A DNA stretch of 64,000 bases from NCBI GenBank assembly GCA_021432635.1, contig MU270035.1:186001-250000 (forward strand), in the 5' to 3' direction. The position numbers were made by a program, and so were the translations under genes. This stretch comes from Thozetella sp. PMI_491 (Eukaryota; Ascomycota; Sordariomycetes; Chaetosphaeriales; Chaetosphaeriaceae). The notes beneath the pieces were generated by a model. That model was not told the origin of the DNA and did not search any database. It was given only the letters and a program-made list of their open reading frames with translations. Position 1 is the first letter of the stretch, and each line of letters starts with the position of its first letter. Shown here piece after piece: positions 34,555-46,303 of this stretch.

Positions 34555-35843
34555 TTATGTATGCGCCCTGTGTCCCATGTCCTGAAGTTCGTACGTCGTG
34601 TGGTCCATGTCGTGACTCGCAGCCCCATGGTCCCCTGTTTCTGATCCAACACCCGCATTACCACCATCTCTGGGCTGCCTTAGAATACTTCGGTCGCTTC
34701 GGTCGTCTCGTCTCGCGGTCGATTGCGTTCCTGGCCGATTCTGCACCGGCTCCTCGGGCGCGTGCTCGGTGCCGTGCCCGGTCCGCGTCGTGCCTTTGCT
34801 CTTGCCGAGCCCCAAGCTCAGAGTAAAGCTCGGCATGTTGGTAAGATTAATCGACCGGGACCTCTGGCTAATAAAGAGCGGCCGGAGCATGGGGATGGAT
34901 GCGCCAATAATAGTCGACGTGCACTCGGCGAATCCCCAGAGGACCAACGGTGTGGCATCGACTGCATGGCGTTATAGTTGCTCGTCAACAGATGGGATGG
35001 TCTCGGCGATGCTTACATGTGAAATCACCGCTTTCCAGAAGCGGGATCGTGGTGCATTTGATGATCCCCGTGATTCCAGCCCTATAATCGCAAGCAGTCA
35101 GTCTCCAATCCGTAGCTCATGGTCGAGGGCAAGCACTGACAAGACACCAGCGCTCATAGCAGCTGCGACACCAATCTTTTCCCTCCTGTACATACGAAAA
35201 CTCAAAAGGATCTTCCAGGGAAGGAAGGCCAGGACGAAATCGCACAAGGCTGAGTATGCTGGTCGCCTGTCAATGTCTGTTTACGCGCGCAATACAGGGC
35301 TCTCCTCGTACCTCCGACGACGATGCCATAGATGACCGTGACCTTGGTATCCCAGCAGGTCCCTTCCAACTGAGGGTTCCACGCCTTCTCCGGGGGGTCA
35401 CACGAGACCCAGAAGAAGAGGCCGCTGAGGTTCATGGTGATGTTGATGGAGATGATGATTAGCCATATCATCACCTTCATCCAGTTGTCGTTGGATATCC
35501 GGAGCAGGGTGAGGGCAAAAGACGTCTTGCTCGCGGCGGTAGCCAGGATCGACGTTGTGCCGGACACATTGCTGACGATGCCAAGCACGCTCAGGTTCTC
35601 AACCGGGATCTCGCCGACGTGGTGGCCAAAGCCTAGGGTGCCATTGTACGTGTTGACGATGGCTGTGGCCAGCAGCAAGAACCAGGCTACCACGAGGAAG
35701 ATGTCGTCGATCCAGATGCCTCGACTGCGCGTCACCTTGCAGTACAGACGCAAGGCGACGAAGATGCCCGAGAGAGCGTGGAGGGCCCAGACGACGCCGG
35801 CGATGGTTATGGCCGATTCGCTGCGCTCGACGGGAACGGTCAT
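34555..35843 (-). CDS. PTH11-like integral membrane receptor (fungal rhodopsin-fold domain)
   Basis: Exons 35843-35312, 35258-35141, 35081-35017 and 34961-34555 (373 aa), all junctions in frame; donors GTACGA, GTCAGT and GTAAGC. Seven hydrophobic segments are visible, from ITIAGVVWALHALSGIFVAL through LVLWGFAECTSTIIGASIPM, with the family markers LRLYCKV, GIWIDDIFLVVAW, SCDPPEKAWNP and KILLSFRMYRREKIGVAAAM. There is no CFEM domain, since the protein starts directly at the first helix. The C-terminal 100 residues are polar and His/Gly/Arg-rich, presumably cytoplasmic. Members of this very expanded family include Pth11 of rice blast, a surface-sensing receptor; this copy's ligand is unknown. 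Confidence 0.9.
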
Positions 35844-38800
35844 GTCGTCGAGAGTTGGCAGCTACCGGAAACCAGCACCACCCTTACAAGCATGGGTCGT
35901 AGGATGTCGAAAGGCGACCATGTCCTCGCCCGGGTCCGCGTTGGTACCAGGGGGCCAGCTTTGAATCTCCAGCCGCGCGAGGGACAGACAGTATTCAAGT
36001 AGTCCTGGCCGGCCAAAGACTTGCGAGCACGCTGGCGAGGCCGAGTTTGCTACGAGCAAACAACAGCAGCCGAGAGGGATAGCGCCGGGAAGGTGGGAGT
36101 GGGTTTCGTGGAGGCTGCCGGCCGATCTTTCAATTTTTTTTTCTTTGGAACCCGACCCGGTGCCCAGCCCACTGCCCACAATCCGCTATCAGTGAGAATG
36201 TACCTCTGGGTGACGATGATCGTGACCGGGGGGTAAGAGGGCGTTCTTGCGCGCCCCTGCAGTGGTACTGTACATACGCGGCGCTCACTCGTTTACCGGA
36301 CTAGCACGCCAGTGGCATGCCCAAATTTGCCCAAGATGATGAGGCCCCCGGTCCCCGTCAAATCGGCTGGTTGCGCGGGAAATGCCCAGTACGCGGCGAT
36401 GCCTGTTTGATACTAGGGGGGTCAGGGGTGGCATGTGGAGTTTGGGTTTTAGCAGGTGGTGTCAGAACATGCCCAGCCCTGCGCAGGAGGAGCCTATTTT
36501 GAATCGACTGCCGTTTGGGACACCACTTGCTGGCGGAGGCTACCTCGACACCCCGTGCGTAGGTCGCAGCATGAGACGAGCAGCTTGACCGACTGCTAAC
36601 CACCGCAATCGAGGAAAAGGGGTGGCCGGGGAGGTGCGATGCTCAGTGAAATGAGCCGTCTGTGGTGTACCGTTGGACACGAGGACGGGTGGCGCTCGCT
36701 GAGCAAGCGATGGCCGACAGCCGGGGGCTATTTTCCCGTATTGGAAGCCGTGGCCCATGGGGCGTTCCGACAGGACGGCTACCTTGGGGCACGGTGCTGA
36801 AACGGGTGCGAGCGACCGCTGTCACGAAAGTTGGGCCCCAGATCTGAGAGAGTATTCACTCCGTACGCAATGTACCATAGTAGTAGGTACTGTACCTGGT
36901 CTTTGTGAGGAGCAAGGGAGTGGCCATGAGGTGTGGGGTTGGCAGGTCGTCGACCGAAACAAGATCCTCGCAGCCCTTGTCACGCTGGCTGCCCCGTCGC
37001 CCGGACCATCAGAATGGGTAGCTCGCTGGGAAGCGCGATGACTTGTGGGTTAGAACCTAGAACCTATCGAGGGGACCATGGCAGTGGTGGTAGATTCTAG
37101 AGGCATGTACTATGTAATTGTGATGAAGAGGCACGCGAATAGCCTCCCATGACGTCCACAACTCGTGCGAGCGCGTTCTTTTTGGTTTTCTCTCGCGTGC
37201 CACCTTCTGTTTGTGCTCTGGGCGCTTGCTTCACGTGCAGTTGTCCAGCTGCAGGGTCACCCCCTGGCTGTTGACTGCTTTCCTGGCATTCTCGGTCTAT
37301 CAATCCCCACATGGCCCCAATGTGTTCCCACCAAGTCAGTGCCGACTAGCGGATTTAGGCCCGTATGGGGCCTGTGCACTCAGGGGAATCTCCATCTCCA
37401 TACTGTACAAGTGCTTGGTAGCGATGTCCCACTCCTGCTATCCCCCCCCGAGGACCAAGTACTGACGCAACACTCGCCCCATCCAGCTGCTCGGTGACCC
37501 GTTTGCTGGGGTTTGTTCCATCTGTCGCTGTGTTTGAGAGCGCGAGAGAAGCGAGAAGGACGGTGGGGAAAGCGCCAAGCATCTATTACCGCCGAGATGA
37601 GCCGTGTTCATCAAGAACCACGTGGGAGGGCTTGGTTCTGTCACCCAGGCGTTCACCAGCTTCATTCGCCCGGCTGCCTTCCCCGTCCCATGCCTACAAG
37701 CTTCTTGCTACCACACGGACCAGCATGGGGCCCCTTCTCCTCCACACTACTTGGCTTCACGAGAGCACGGGCGCCCGGAAAAAGCTCCAGCGACGAAGGG
37801 TGGTGGCCGGCTGGCGCCTTACCCGCGGGGTGGGTTATTGCAAGAGGGGTAGGCTGCGGTTATCAGATTGACAGATTGTCGAGATAAAAAGCAAATCAAC
37901 TTCAAAAGCCCTCAGACGCCTCTTAATGCTTGAGCTCAATGCCACCCACCCACCACCCGCGTCGTTCCGGGACCGAGGTCCCGCGGCATGTCCCATCGGC
38001 CACAAAGCAATTAGCGGTCTCGGCCGAGTGAGGACAGTGTTCAAACAAGCAGCGGCAGGGGTATTTCGCGCTTTGCTGGCCGAACAAAATATCCCCCAAA
38101 CCCTTAAACCCCGGCCCCAAGGGGCTACGTATGGAGACGGCTAATTAGTGGCTCGTACTCCAGAGCAGTGCTGCTTCTGCCAAGCGGCCTTACTCTGTAA
38201 ACCCTTGAAGCTGGTTGCATCCTAACGAGGCAAGTCAACGTCAACACCAGGCGTGGAGCCGCGCTGATCACCTGTACCAAATCCCAAGTACCTGCGGTAG
38301 TTGCCGTTGGGAGTGCTCTAGACCTTCGTTCACCAGCCCGCTTCCCAAGACCACTCGGCTGATTTGGGATCTAGTGACGGGGATGTAGGCGTCTGTGCTG
38401 CTCCACGTCCCCTCTCCCAACGAAGCCGCCAACGCGCCGTAGATGCCATTGCGGCTAGCCCTTGCAGATCCCACCATGCAAGTGTGAGCCTTCTCGTGAA
38501 TTGCCATCGCAGGGGTGTCTATCATCTTGTATGTGCCAACTGCCGGAGTTCGTGATCCAAGAAGTGATCGTCACGGGACGGCTGAGGCGCTCGAGCCCTT
38601 GTGCGCATGGACCACTGGTTCCATGGCCTGGGAGCCGTCCCTGCTACTTGTCTCGTGGTGGAAGCGGTTTGTATGCATATCAACCATGCTGTGACAACTC
38701 AACCAAGCCCCTTGAGGCCGATGTATGTGCGCACGGCTCTATGCGCTCCGATCTCTACAGGTACTTGCGCAAGCATGCCGGACTTGGTGAAGTCACTGAC

Positions 38801-39302
38801 GACATAGCTATTCAAGGATCCATGCACGGAATGAACCGTTCGGCCGAGCCTTCAGCTGCCTGCAAGCGAGCCTCTGGCGTGTTAGGTCGATGAGGCATAT
38901 ATTTGTCGTCGTGGCCTATTAATTTCCCCATCTCCCCCACCACCATGGTCCCCTCGCCGCTAGTGGTGCCAATGATTTGTTCCTACTACTAGCCGCAGGT
39001 CTAATTGTGACTGGCAATACCAAGGCGTCAAAGGAGGAGACGGCTGTGGCGCTGCTCTAGTAGCTTAGCTCCCCTATTTAGGGGACCGCCCCATAGAGAC
39101 CCCCGAGATCCACTGGTTGGTAGTTCAGCTGACAGGTTCAGTACCTACCGGTGCTAGTACTGTACTACTACCTTGGCTCCTCCTAAGCTTTTTAGCGCTT
39201 GGCTCGCCCCCTCCCCCTCTCCTTGTTCATCAGTTCGTCTTACCCCTACCCCGCGATCAGCTCTGGATAGGACCTCGTAATCACAAGTCTTCGCCCCTGA
39301 CG
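35844..39302. other. 3.5-kb gene-poor stretch
   Basis: Many short overlapping frames on both strands, none with a motif or convincing splice chain. A T-run lies at about 36134. The end carries the leader of the DUF2235 gene. Confidence 0.35.
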
Positions 39303-41339
39303 ATGACCGAGCCTGCGCCTAGAAGCAAGCGCTTGATCGTTTGCTGCGATGGGACGTGGCTGAATTCTTTGGGCAAAAATGGGTGCGCACTCCCACGCCA
39401 TAGCCGTCTCCCTCTCCGTGAAGACAGAGATGGAGACAGAGACGGAGAGGAGCAGGGATCGTGCTAACAGCGGGATATCAGGGGCTACCCGCCCTCGAAT
39501 GTCACCAGGCTTTCTCGAGTCCTGAAAAAGACTTGTAGCGATGGGACCCACCAGATAATCATGTACCATCCCGGCGTAGGTAGCTCTGGCTCGGCTCTGG
39601 ACTCGATCACTGGTGGTGACTTTGGCGTGGGCTTAGATCAAGTATGCCCTCCCCTTGCCCTTCTGTATGTAACCCGTAGGCTCCGTGCTCAGCCTCAGCG
39701 ATGTGCCGTAGGATATTCGCGAGTTGTACAACTTCGTTTGCTCCAACTACAACGACGGCGACGCGGTGATCCTGGTTGGCTTCTCTCGCGGTGCCTTCAC
39801 AGCTCGCTCCGTCGCCGACATGATCGCGTCGCTCGGCCTGCTCACTCCGGATGGCCTTGACCGCTTCTATCAGATTTTCGATGACTACGTACACATGGGA
39901 GACAAGCGCCGCAAGCATGATGAGTTCCTCTTCCCCGATCTTCCCTCCTACCAAGGTGAGGAGGGCGCTGCTCGCATCTTGTGGGAGGAGGGGCGAAAGC
40001 ACAAATATCGGAGCTGGCTCAAGCAGGTCTGCCACCGGGAGCTCAAGGTCGGAGAAGTAGGCAACGTTCTGACGTCCGAGCAGATGAAATACACTCGTGA
40101 TACCTGGGCAGATGGCGTGACGCCAATCACAGTCAAGGCTCTTGCCGTCTGGGACACTGTCGGAAACCTCGGCGTCCCCCCTGCGCCTGTGTTTGGAGTC
40201 CACGGGTCCGCCGCACAATAAGTCCGCCTCTTTCCGAAGCAGCCCCATAGTCGCTGAGCTGACTGTGATTCACGTGGCGGTTTACCCACACGCAGGTCTC
40301 GCACAAGGTGGAAAACGCGTTCCAAGCCCTCGCTCTCGACGAGCCCCGGGCTTCCTTCCGTCCTGCCCTTTGGGAACGGCTTCCGGGCAACAAGACGAAC
40401 CTGAAGCAGGTGTGGTTTCCCGGCTGCCATAGCAATATCGGCGGGGGGTACAACGACCAGCAAATGGGGAACATCAGCTTAGCGTGTCAGACCCTCTACC
40501 TCTTCCATCTATGGGCGAATACTGACGACATCTCAGGGATGTGTGACCAGCTCACGTCGGTCGGCGTTGAGTTCGAGAGAAAGTCGATGGAGGCCGTCTT
40601 CAAGAAGGATCTCCGCTATGCCGCGGCCCATCCGTACCCTCACGTACCGTCGGGGTCGTCCGTCCCAATCCCCTTTGCCACTAATGCGGTCTTCCCGGCA
40701 GCGGATGAGGCGAGGAATCGTGACGAGAAGGACTGCGACTGGAAACACGAGCACCCCGACGGGACACCCGAGCAGCTCTGGGCGACGGCTCGGCCTTGGG
40801 GCTTAGGCCAGCTCAGATACCCTACAAGCTGGCTGCAGAAGATGCTGGGCACGGCCGACCGCCGTCCTGGGCTATTCATGCGGGTTGACCCGGAGAGCAA
40901 CGAGGTCACGGCCGAGCCGTTGCTCAGCACCGAGGAGCGCATTCACAGCAGCGTCCGCGTGAGGCTCGCAAGCGGGGGCTTGGGCCTGGACGACAAGGCC
41001 CTGTGGGAGTGCAGAGCGCTGACGAAGGGCCCGGACGGTGGACCGCTCTGGGTGTTGGAGAAAGATGTGGCAGGCCAGTTGGCTGGCCTCAGCACACAGG
41101 AGGATGATTGCAATGCTCAGAGTGATCTACAGGATGGTGCTTACATGCTTGAGAAGGGAGATGGCCAGTGGGTGTGGTCTTTTGCTGGGAAATCCTCCTC
41201 CAAGAGCATCCATGGGCAAGAGGTACCGCAAGCCAAGTATCTCCCCGAGGAGCCAATGACAGGATACTGGGAGAGGTTGCTGTTGTCTTTCACCAAGGGC
41301 AATGCAGATATCTGGAGACAGTCAGAGGCGGTAGCCTAG
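39303..41339 (+). CDS. DUF2235 family hydrolase/phospholipase-like protein
   Basis: Exons 39303-39382, 39482-39641, 39712 to about 40197, 40296-40485 and 40537-41339 (about 589 aa). It opens RLIVCCDGTWLN, the family's first strand, then GYPPSNVTRLSR and YHPGVGSS. The nucleophile elbow is VGFSRGAFTARSVA (G-x-S-x-G). Later come ALAVWDTVGNLG, AFQALALDE, QVWFPGCHSNIGGGY (catalytic His region) and WMCDQLTSVGVEF after removal of a 51-nt stop-free intron. The domain is shared with bacterial type VI lipase effectors (Tle1 type) and many fungal proteins. The exon 3/4 junction is not settled: the frame runs into TAA at 40219 just after VHGSAAQ, and the only frame-keeping GT donors (40189, 40198) are weak. 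It may therefore carry a nonsense change. Confidence 0.82.
40486..40536 (+). other. 51-nt stop-free intron
   Basis: Donor GTCAGA, branch CTGAC and acceptor CTCAG; the length is a multiple of three with no stop, so the exon frame stays open through it. Removal gives ISLAWMCDQL, the family consensus as I know it; retention inserts 17 unrelated residues. Confidence 0.7.
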
Positions 41340-41885
41340 CGAGCCTGATTGATTTATTCGACGGTTGCCTAGTAACTAGAGCGAGCAACGAGGTCAATTG
41401 CATTTGCGAACCAAAACTGTTTGAGGCGTCCGTTCGTGGTAACTGCCGAGCATAAGAACTCTAAGCGACCCAACGATCATGTGTTCAAAGAATGTCGGTT
41501 CCCTTCCCACCCGGTTCTGCTGGTAATAGCTCTTTGCACGGGGTTGGGGGTTTGTCGGTGTTAGTCGGTCGAACCATAGCAACTGGGCTCATGGCAGCCC
41601 CCTTTCAATCGCCTAGCAGTGTCGCCTCGCGCTTCGATTCGCCCGCAGCCGCTGCCGACTTCCGAATCACGGACTAGGTTCCGTTGGGGTGGGGTCAATA
41701 ACTCGGCCTCCAACCATCTGACGTCTTGGTCCCAGTAGCTCCCGCGCCTCTGTCTGAGCCAAGTGCGGCATGCTCTAAAAAAAAAAAAAGACCGCCGGCG
41801 CGCGCCTGGGCGGAGTCTCTCAAATATCAGATCATGAAAGCTTGAGCCCCTTTTGATTTTCACCGTGGCCCTTCCGGACAGCATC
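41340..41885. other. no gene seen
   Basis: Spacer between two genes in the same direction. It has an A-run at about 41778-41790. Confidence 0.35.
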
Positions 41886-42926
41886 ATGGTCGCCGACGCC
41901 AACAGCAAGGAAGGCATCCAAGCCGAACCGTCGGTTCCGGGAAGCAACATCCAGAAGCATCACGTCGACACGACCATCAACTATTATGATGACCCGGGTG
42001 ATGGGTCGCCCCCCATACCGGTCTATGTGGGAAGGTAAGGTGTACTCTGCGTGCCCGTGTGATTAAGTCTGCACAGCTCTCTGACTGGCCTGCCACGGAA
42101 GCAACAAGGTGACCAATGAACGACCGATGATTCCTACGCCAGTGACGGTAACGGATGTCACTGGCGAGGAGGACAAGTACTCGCTCGACCAACACGGATT
42201 TGCGTTTCATAAGCATGTGAGCAAGGAGAAGGGGTTCCACGACGAGGCCCAGATCAAAACGGAGCACTACTTAGAGTGCGAGGAACTTATGAAGCAGATG
42301 TGAGTGGACTCGGTAGATTCCTCCTGCAAAAAGGGGTCACCGCAAAACTCTTGTTTCCTTAGGGCACGGGCTCATTAGACGTATATAGCACGGGGGCGAC
42401 GCGAGTCGTTGTCTTCGATCACAGGGTACGCCGCGGACCATCGTACTGGCACAAGCTCGGCGAGGGCAACGTCAAGTCTCGCGGACCGCTCCACAGAGCC
42501 CATGTCGACCAGTCCTATGATGGCGCCGTGCTGCGCCTCCGCGACACGCTCCCCGATGAAGCCGAGGCGCTCCTCCAGACAAGGCGATGGCAGATCATCA
42601 ACATCTGGCGTCCGATCCGCACCATATTCAAGGACCCTCTGGCCGTCGCGGACTCCGGTACTGTGGCTGATGCGGACCTTGTGGCGGCGTCCATATTCTA
42701 CCCCAAGACGCGCGCCGAATCTTGGACAATCAAGGCGAACCCTGCCCACCGGTGGTATTTCAAGTACACGCAAGAACCAGACGAGATCCTGCTCATCAAG
42801 TGCTTCGACACTGACGCAACGGTGGCGCGTCGCGCGCCACATGCCGCGTTCGAGGACCCGGCGCAGGCTGAAAATGAGTGCCGTGAGAGCATCGAGGTGA
42901 GATGCTTGGTATTTTACGAGGATTGA
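41886..42926 (+). CDS. CmcJ/AsaB-like hydroxylase/desaturase family protein
   Basis: Exons 41886-42034, 42102-42299 and 42389-42926 (294 aa), introns of 67 and 89 bp, both phase 2. The N-terminus has the family beta-strand DTTINYYDDP and the NERP block. The core shows RVVVFDHRVRR, the metal-site-like RAHVDQSYDGA (His-x-Asp), WQIINIWRPI, DPLAVAD, and RWYFKYTQEPDEILLIKCFD. The C-terminal RAPHAAFEDP carries a conserved His. The family includes the CmcJ cephamycin methoxylation partner, AsaB of the aspergillic-acid cluster and so-called GA4-desaturase-related proteins; its members act in secondary metabolism or remain uncharacterised. No backbone synthase lies in the window, so no cluster is claimed. 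Confidence 0.9.
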
Positions 42927-43770
42927 GTCTAGAATCCGGTGATGCTGTGCCGAATGGAGACCGCTTTGCCCGTGAACGAGGTCAAGCTCGTGGTTAACAA
43001 TGCTCTCTCGTGATAGAGTGAGATATAGACTGTTGTGCTAGCAGCACCTCTAGCAATAATCAAGCCAGAATATGTACCTTCTCTTTGGCTAATCAGGTAC
43101 TGGGTCTGGGCTATGGAGTAATGCGCTCGTGAAAGTGCAGCCTGTTAGCTGTTCGTGCTAGGGGCGTGATTGAACTACAGTGGAACTGGAGGCATACGGG
43201 AAGCGTAGTGATGAAGCTACGCCTCGGCTAAGTGCAGATATTCTCATCACATCCTTGGCCAGCCTACAGACTTCTGCACCTTCCCTCATGAAAGTGCCAC
43301 AACTTTAGTGCCACGACATCCTTGCAGGGATGGGGGCCGCCGATCCGCCTCGTGCTGCCCAAAGTGCCAATTTTTCTCCTTCTTTATCTTCAGCACTCCA
43401 TTAAAGTAGCAGGTCAGGTTCGCGCGTCACGATCTCCAAGTTCTGAGTAGCCAGCTTCCTTTTGCCCTCGCTCTCTCCTCGTTCCTCGCTCCTCGTCAAC
43501 ATATAAATATCCTCTTCCTTTGAACTAACTTACACTTTATCTCTAGGGTCGCAGCAGCCACTCCATGTCAACAAACGCGACCCTCGTTTTGCAGTAGCAA
43601 AAACCTCCGTCCGACTAGTCCTTGTCGAGTCGCACCCGGCATCCCTATTCACCCGTATGTTTTGCAACCCTTGATGATATATCGACATTAAGAGGACCTG
43701 AGTACATTGTCCAATATTTACGATTCTCGAGTCGAATACTTTAAGACGGCCGCTGCTTGGAGGGCTGGCG
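42927..43770. promoter_or_regulatory. upstream region of the 2EXR gene
   Basis: TATAAATA at 43502-43509 is the best core-promoter match, about 260 bp before the ATG. No gene seen. Confidence 0.4.
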
Positions 43771-44757
43771 ATGGATGCGACAAATGGCGAAGCCAATGAT
43801 CACGAGGCTGAAGGGCAACAGCCAACAGTAGCATCATTCCAAAGATTCAGCTGTTTGCCAAAGGAAATACAGGCGATAATCTGGCAATACGCTTGCCAGG
43901 AAGCAACCAAAGATCCTCGTGCCCATAGAATCAGGCTCTCCGTCTCACGGTCCGTTGATGTTTACGGAGAAAAGTGGAAATCTATGGAACTCGGCGCTGG
44001 ATCTCAGCTTCCGCACTCGACAAGGCATGTGAGGTCTATATTGACGACTTGTCGAGACGCCCGGAGGGAGCTTCTAGGCTTCCTGGAGTTTCTTCCGGAT
44101 ACCCTTAATCTCTCTAGTGGGGGCAAGTTGCACTGCGATCTCTCCCGGGATCTGATCATCATAGACAACGCATCATCCAGCGAGATCCAATTTATAGGGG
44201 CAGGAACGCGGCTTCTTAGCCAGGCAGACGGATCATGTATCCCGCACTGTCTCAACAGGATCCAGATACTCGGTCTCGACTTCTCAGGAGAGATTCCGTG
44301 GTACCATCTCGACCGAAACAGCAGCATGGACATTTCCGCTTTCTTCATCCGGCTGCTCTGCCAACTTCCAGCTCTCCGACAGGTGCATTTCATCTTTTCT
44401 ATCGAGGTTGTTCATGATCGCTCCTCCGCAGACTGCTTTCGCCCGGCTGAAGACTTCTTTGTTGGGGACGATGCGAACGTGGAATGGTACGCTAGCGATC
44501 GACAACCGGGAAAAGAGCAAGAGGAGGAAGATCAGGACCCGGCGAACAATGCTGACTTGTTCTTCTTCTATTTTGGAGTGAAAGTGCACACAAAGCGGTC
44601 TCTGCAGGATCAACCCAGCAGGTCCGACCCAGGGCATCAGCGGAGCACGCCCCTCATGGTATATCTTCGCCATTTCCGAGTAGGTGCACAGATTGAAGGG
44701 GAGCTCGAGCATCAGCAACATGAGTTACAACTACCAATTGCAAATCGGCAAGATTGA
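43771..44757 (+). CDS. 2EXR-domain protein
   Basis: 328 aa if unspliced. After an acidic 25-residue leader comes the 2EXR opening FQRFSCLPKEIQAIIWQYA, an F-box-like helix pair found in very large fungal families, then SILTTCRDARRELLGFLEFL and a beta-rich middle (RDLIIIDNAS, RIQILGLDFS). An acidic loop (KEQEEEDQD) precedes LFFFYFGVKV and LMVYLRHFRV. The same frame stays open for 23 codons after the TGA at 44755 and reads like a domain end (VCPELRKDGKMLLTFYTLPL). An 84-bp intron 44680-44763 (donor GTAGGT) would join it to exon 1 and end the protein at 44829 (324 aa). Which form is real needs RNA data. The function of the family is unknown. Confidence 0.8.
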   Translation: MDATNGEANDHEAEGQQPTVASFQRFSCLPKEIQAIIWQYACQEATKDPRAHRIRLSVSRSVDVYGEKWKSMELGAGSQLPHSTRHVRSILTTCRDARRELLGFLEFLPDTLNLSSGGKLHCDLSRDLIIIDNASSSEIQFIGAGTRLLSQADGSCIPHCLNRIQILGLDFSGEIPWYHLDRNSSMDISAFFIRLLCQLPALRQVHFIFSIEVVHDRSSADCFRPAEDFFVGDDANVEWYASDRQPGKEQEEEDQDPANNADLFFFYFGVKVHTKRSLQDQPSRSDPGHQRSTPLMVYLRHFRVGAQIEGELEHQQHELQLPIANRQD

Positions 44758-45490
44758 TACGAGGTCTGCCCGGAGCTGCGGAAGGACGGCAAGATGTTAC
44801 TCACATTCTACACCCTACCCTTACCATAACTAGACGAGATGATCTACTTGGCTACTGGTACAGGTGCCCACTGGTTTCCCTTTTTGGCAATTTGTAGGAA
44901 GCAATAAACATTGGCCGAGTTCTGTAGTGGAACCCTTCTCCAGCATCCGTATCCTCCCTTCTGACCGCAGTCCCCTATTGGATGGCCGAACGTTGAAGAC
45001 GCTGCGCCCCGTCGGTGCGACCAGCCATAGAAATCCCAACGTCGATCGATCGTGAATACGGGCCGCTAAGGCCTGCATTTGCAGCGTCTCATCGTAAAGC
45101 TTGACATAGATGACAGGCTGTGCCCGGCGGTTGAGAAGCCCTACAACTTGGCCGCGTGGCGTGGGCAAGCCGCCATCCCTGCTACCAACTTCGCACGGCC
45201 ACTTGGGTGAGGTCATCCTTTAGGGATCAGACCGTATTATCACGAGAAGATCCAATCGTCATTTCTATGAAGCTGGAGATCCCAATTACATAAACATGAG
45301 AACTGCTGTAGAGGACGGGTGTCGGCGAAGAATGCATCGCCCGGGGCAACGGGTATAAAGTAGATAGAATTCTCTCCAATTTTTTAAGGTACGAGAGAGC
45401 CTCGCACCTTGAAGCCATTTTCATATGCGTTAATCTATACTCATACAAACCTATACATCTCCTTGGTTTCAGTTTCTCCGAGCTACAAAC
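44758..45490. promoter_or_regulatory. intergenic; promoter of the small secreted protein
   Basis: A possible second exon of the 2EXR gene (44764-44829) lies at the start. TATAAAG at 45354-45360 is 131 bp upstream of the secreted-protein ATG. Confidence 0.45.
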
Positions 45491-45950
45491 ATGCAGATGG
45501 CACTCGTCTCCGTTCTCGCTGCCCTCAGTCTCGGCGCAAATGCCCTCTCATTCAACGCAGACAGCACCGATACCACCCCCGCGGATCCTCATATCGCCGA
45601 CATCCGTACTTGGGGAGAACTAGGCTGTGATGCCGACAACCAAGGTGTTTGGACTATCCTTCAATCCGATACGAACCTTTGCCACAAGTTTGACAATCCG
45701 GATGTGGTCAAGGCCGTCGCGCTTATAGACATAACTACGGGCTGTGATTGTGAGTGTTTAAATTTCCTCTCGTGAGACATGGCTGTGACTGAACGCTAAC
45801 CCGCCTCTCCGCCTAGTCTATGCCTTCAATGAGACTGGATGCGCCGGTATTCGCCGGAAATTCACTACCTCAAGTGGTTGCGGGAATGCGACCCTCGGGG
45901 TCGACGCCTGGCAATCGTTTGAAGTCTCGTGCCTCTCAGGCGTAGCTTAA
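45491..45950 (+). CDS. small cysteine-containing secreted protein
   Basis: Exons 45491-45749 and 45817-45950 (130 aa) with a 67-bp phase-1 intron (GTGAGT to CGCCTAG). The signal peptide is MQMALVSVLAALSLGANA; the second Met at 45497 is an alternative start. The mature part of about 112 residues has six Cys (in GELGC, TNLC, TGCD, ETGC, SSGC and VSCL), an even number fit for three disulfides, and two potential N-glycosylation sites (NETG, NATL). No enzyme motif. Size, secretion and Cys content fit a fungal effector or defence-type small secreted protein, but no homology is claimed. Confidence 0.85.
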
Positions 45951-46303
45951 GATGGATTAAACATCCACATGTAGAAAGGAGCGGGATCTGAAACATATTG
46001 ATTTTTGACACTCTTTGGCGGCGTATTCTCAGCCGAAGCGCACACGCCGGGGACCATAGCAATGCCAGCCCGGGAGCCAAATTTTGCGCTGGACCTAAGA
46101 AGGTCGCGAAACACTTATACTACAATTCAGCATTTTGAATATTCGAATCAACGGTATCCCATTTTTGACCAAGAACTTAATGCTGCTCGATGGATACGAA
46201 GGCGTAGCTTCGTGAGGCAACCGTGCATCTAGGTCCGTCGGCGTTCCTGTTTGGCGCAAACCAACAGTCATCCACCAAGAAAAAATATATTTATCCTATA
46301 CGC
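45951..46303. other. convergent 3' flanks; no gene seen
   Basis: AT-rich spacer between the small secreted protein and the M20 peptidase, which converge. Confidence 0.4.

Noticed and set aside
31802..42926. Complete secondary-metabolite cluster
   Set aside because: Only tailoring-type genes are seen; there is no backbone enzyme.
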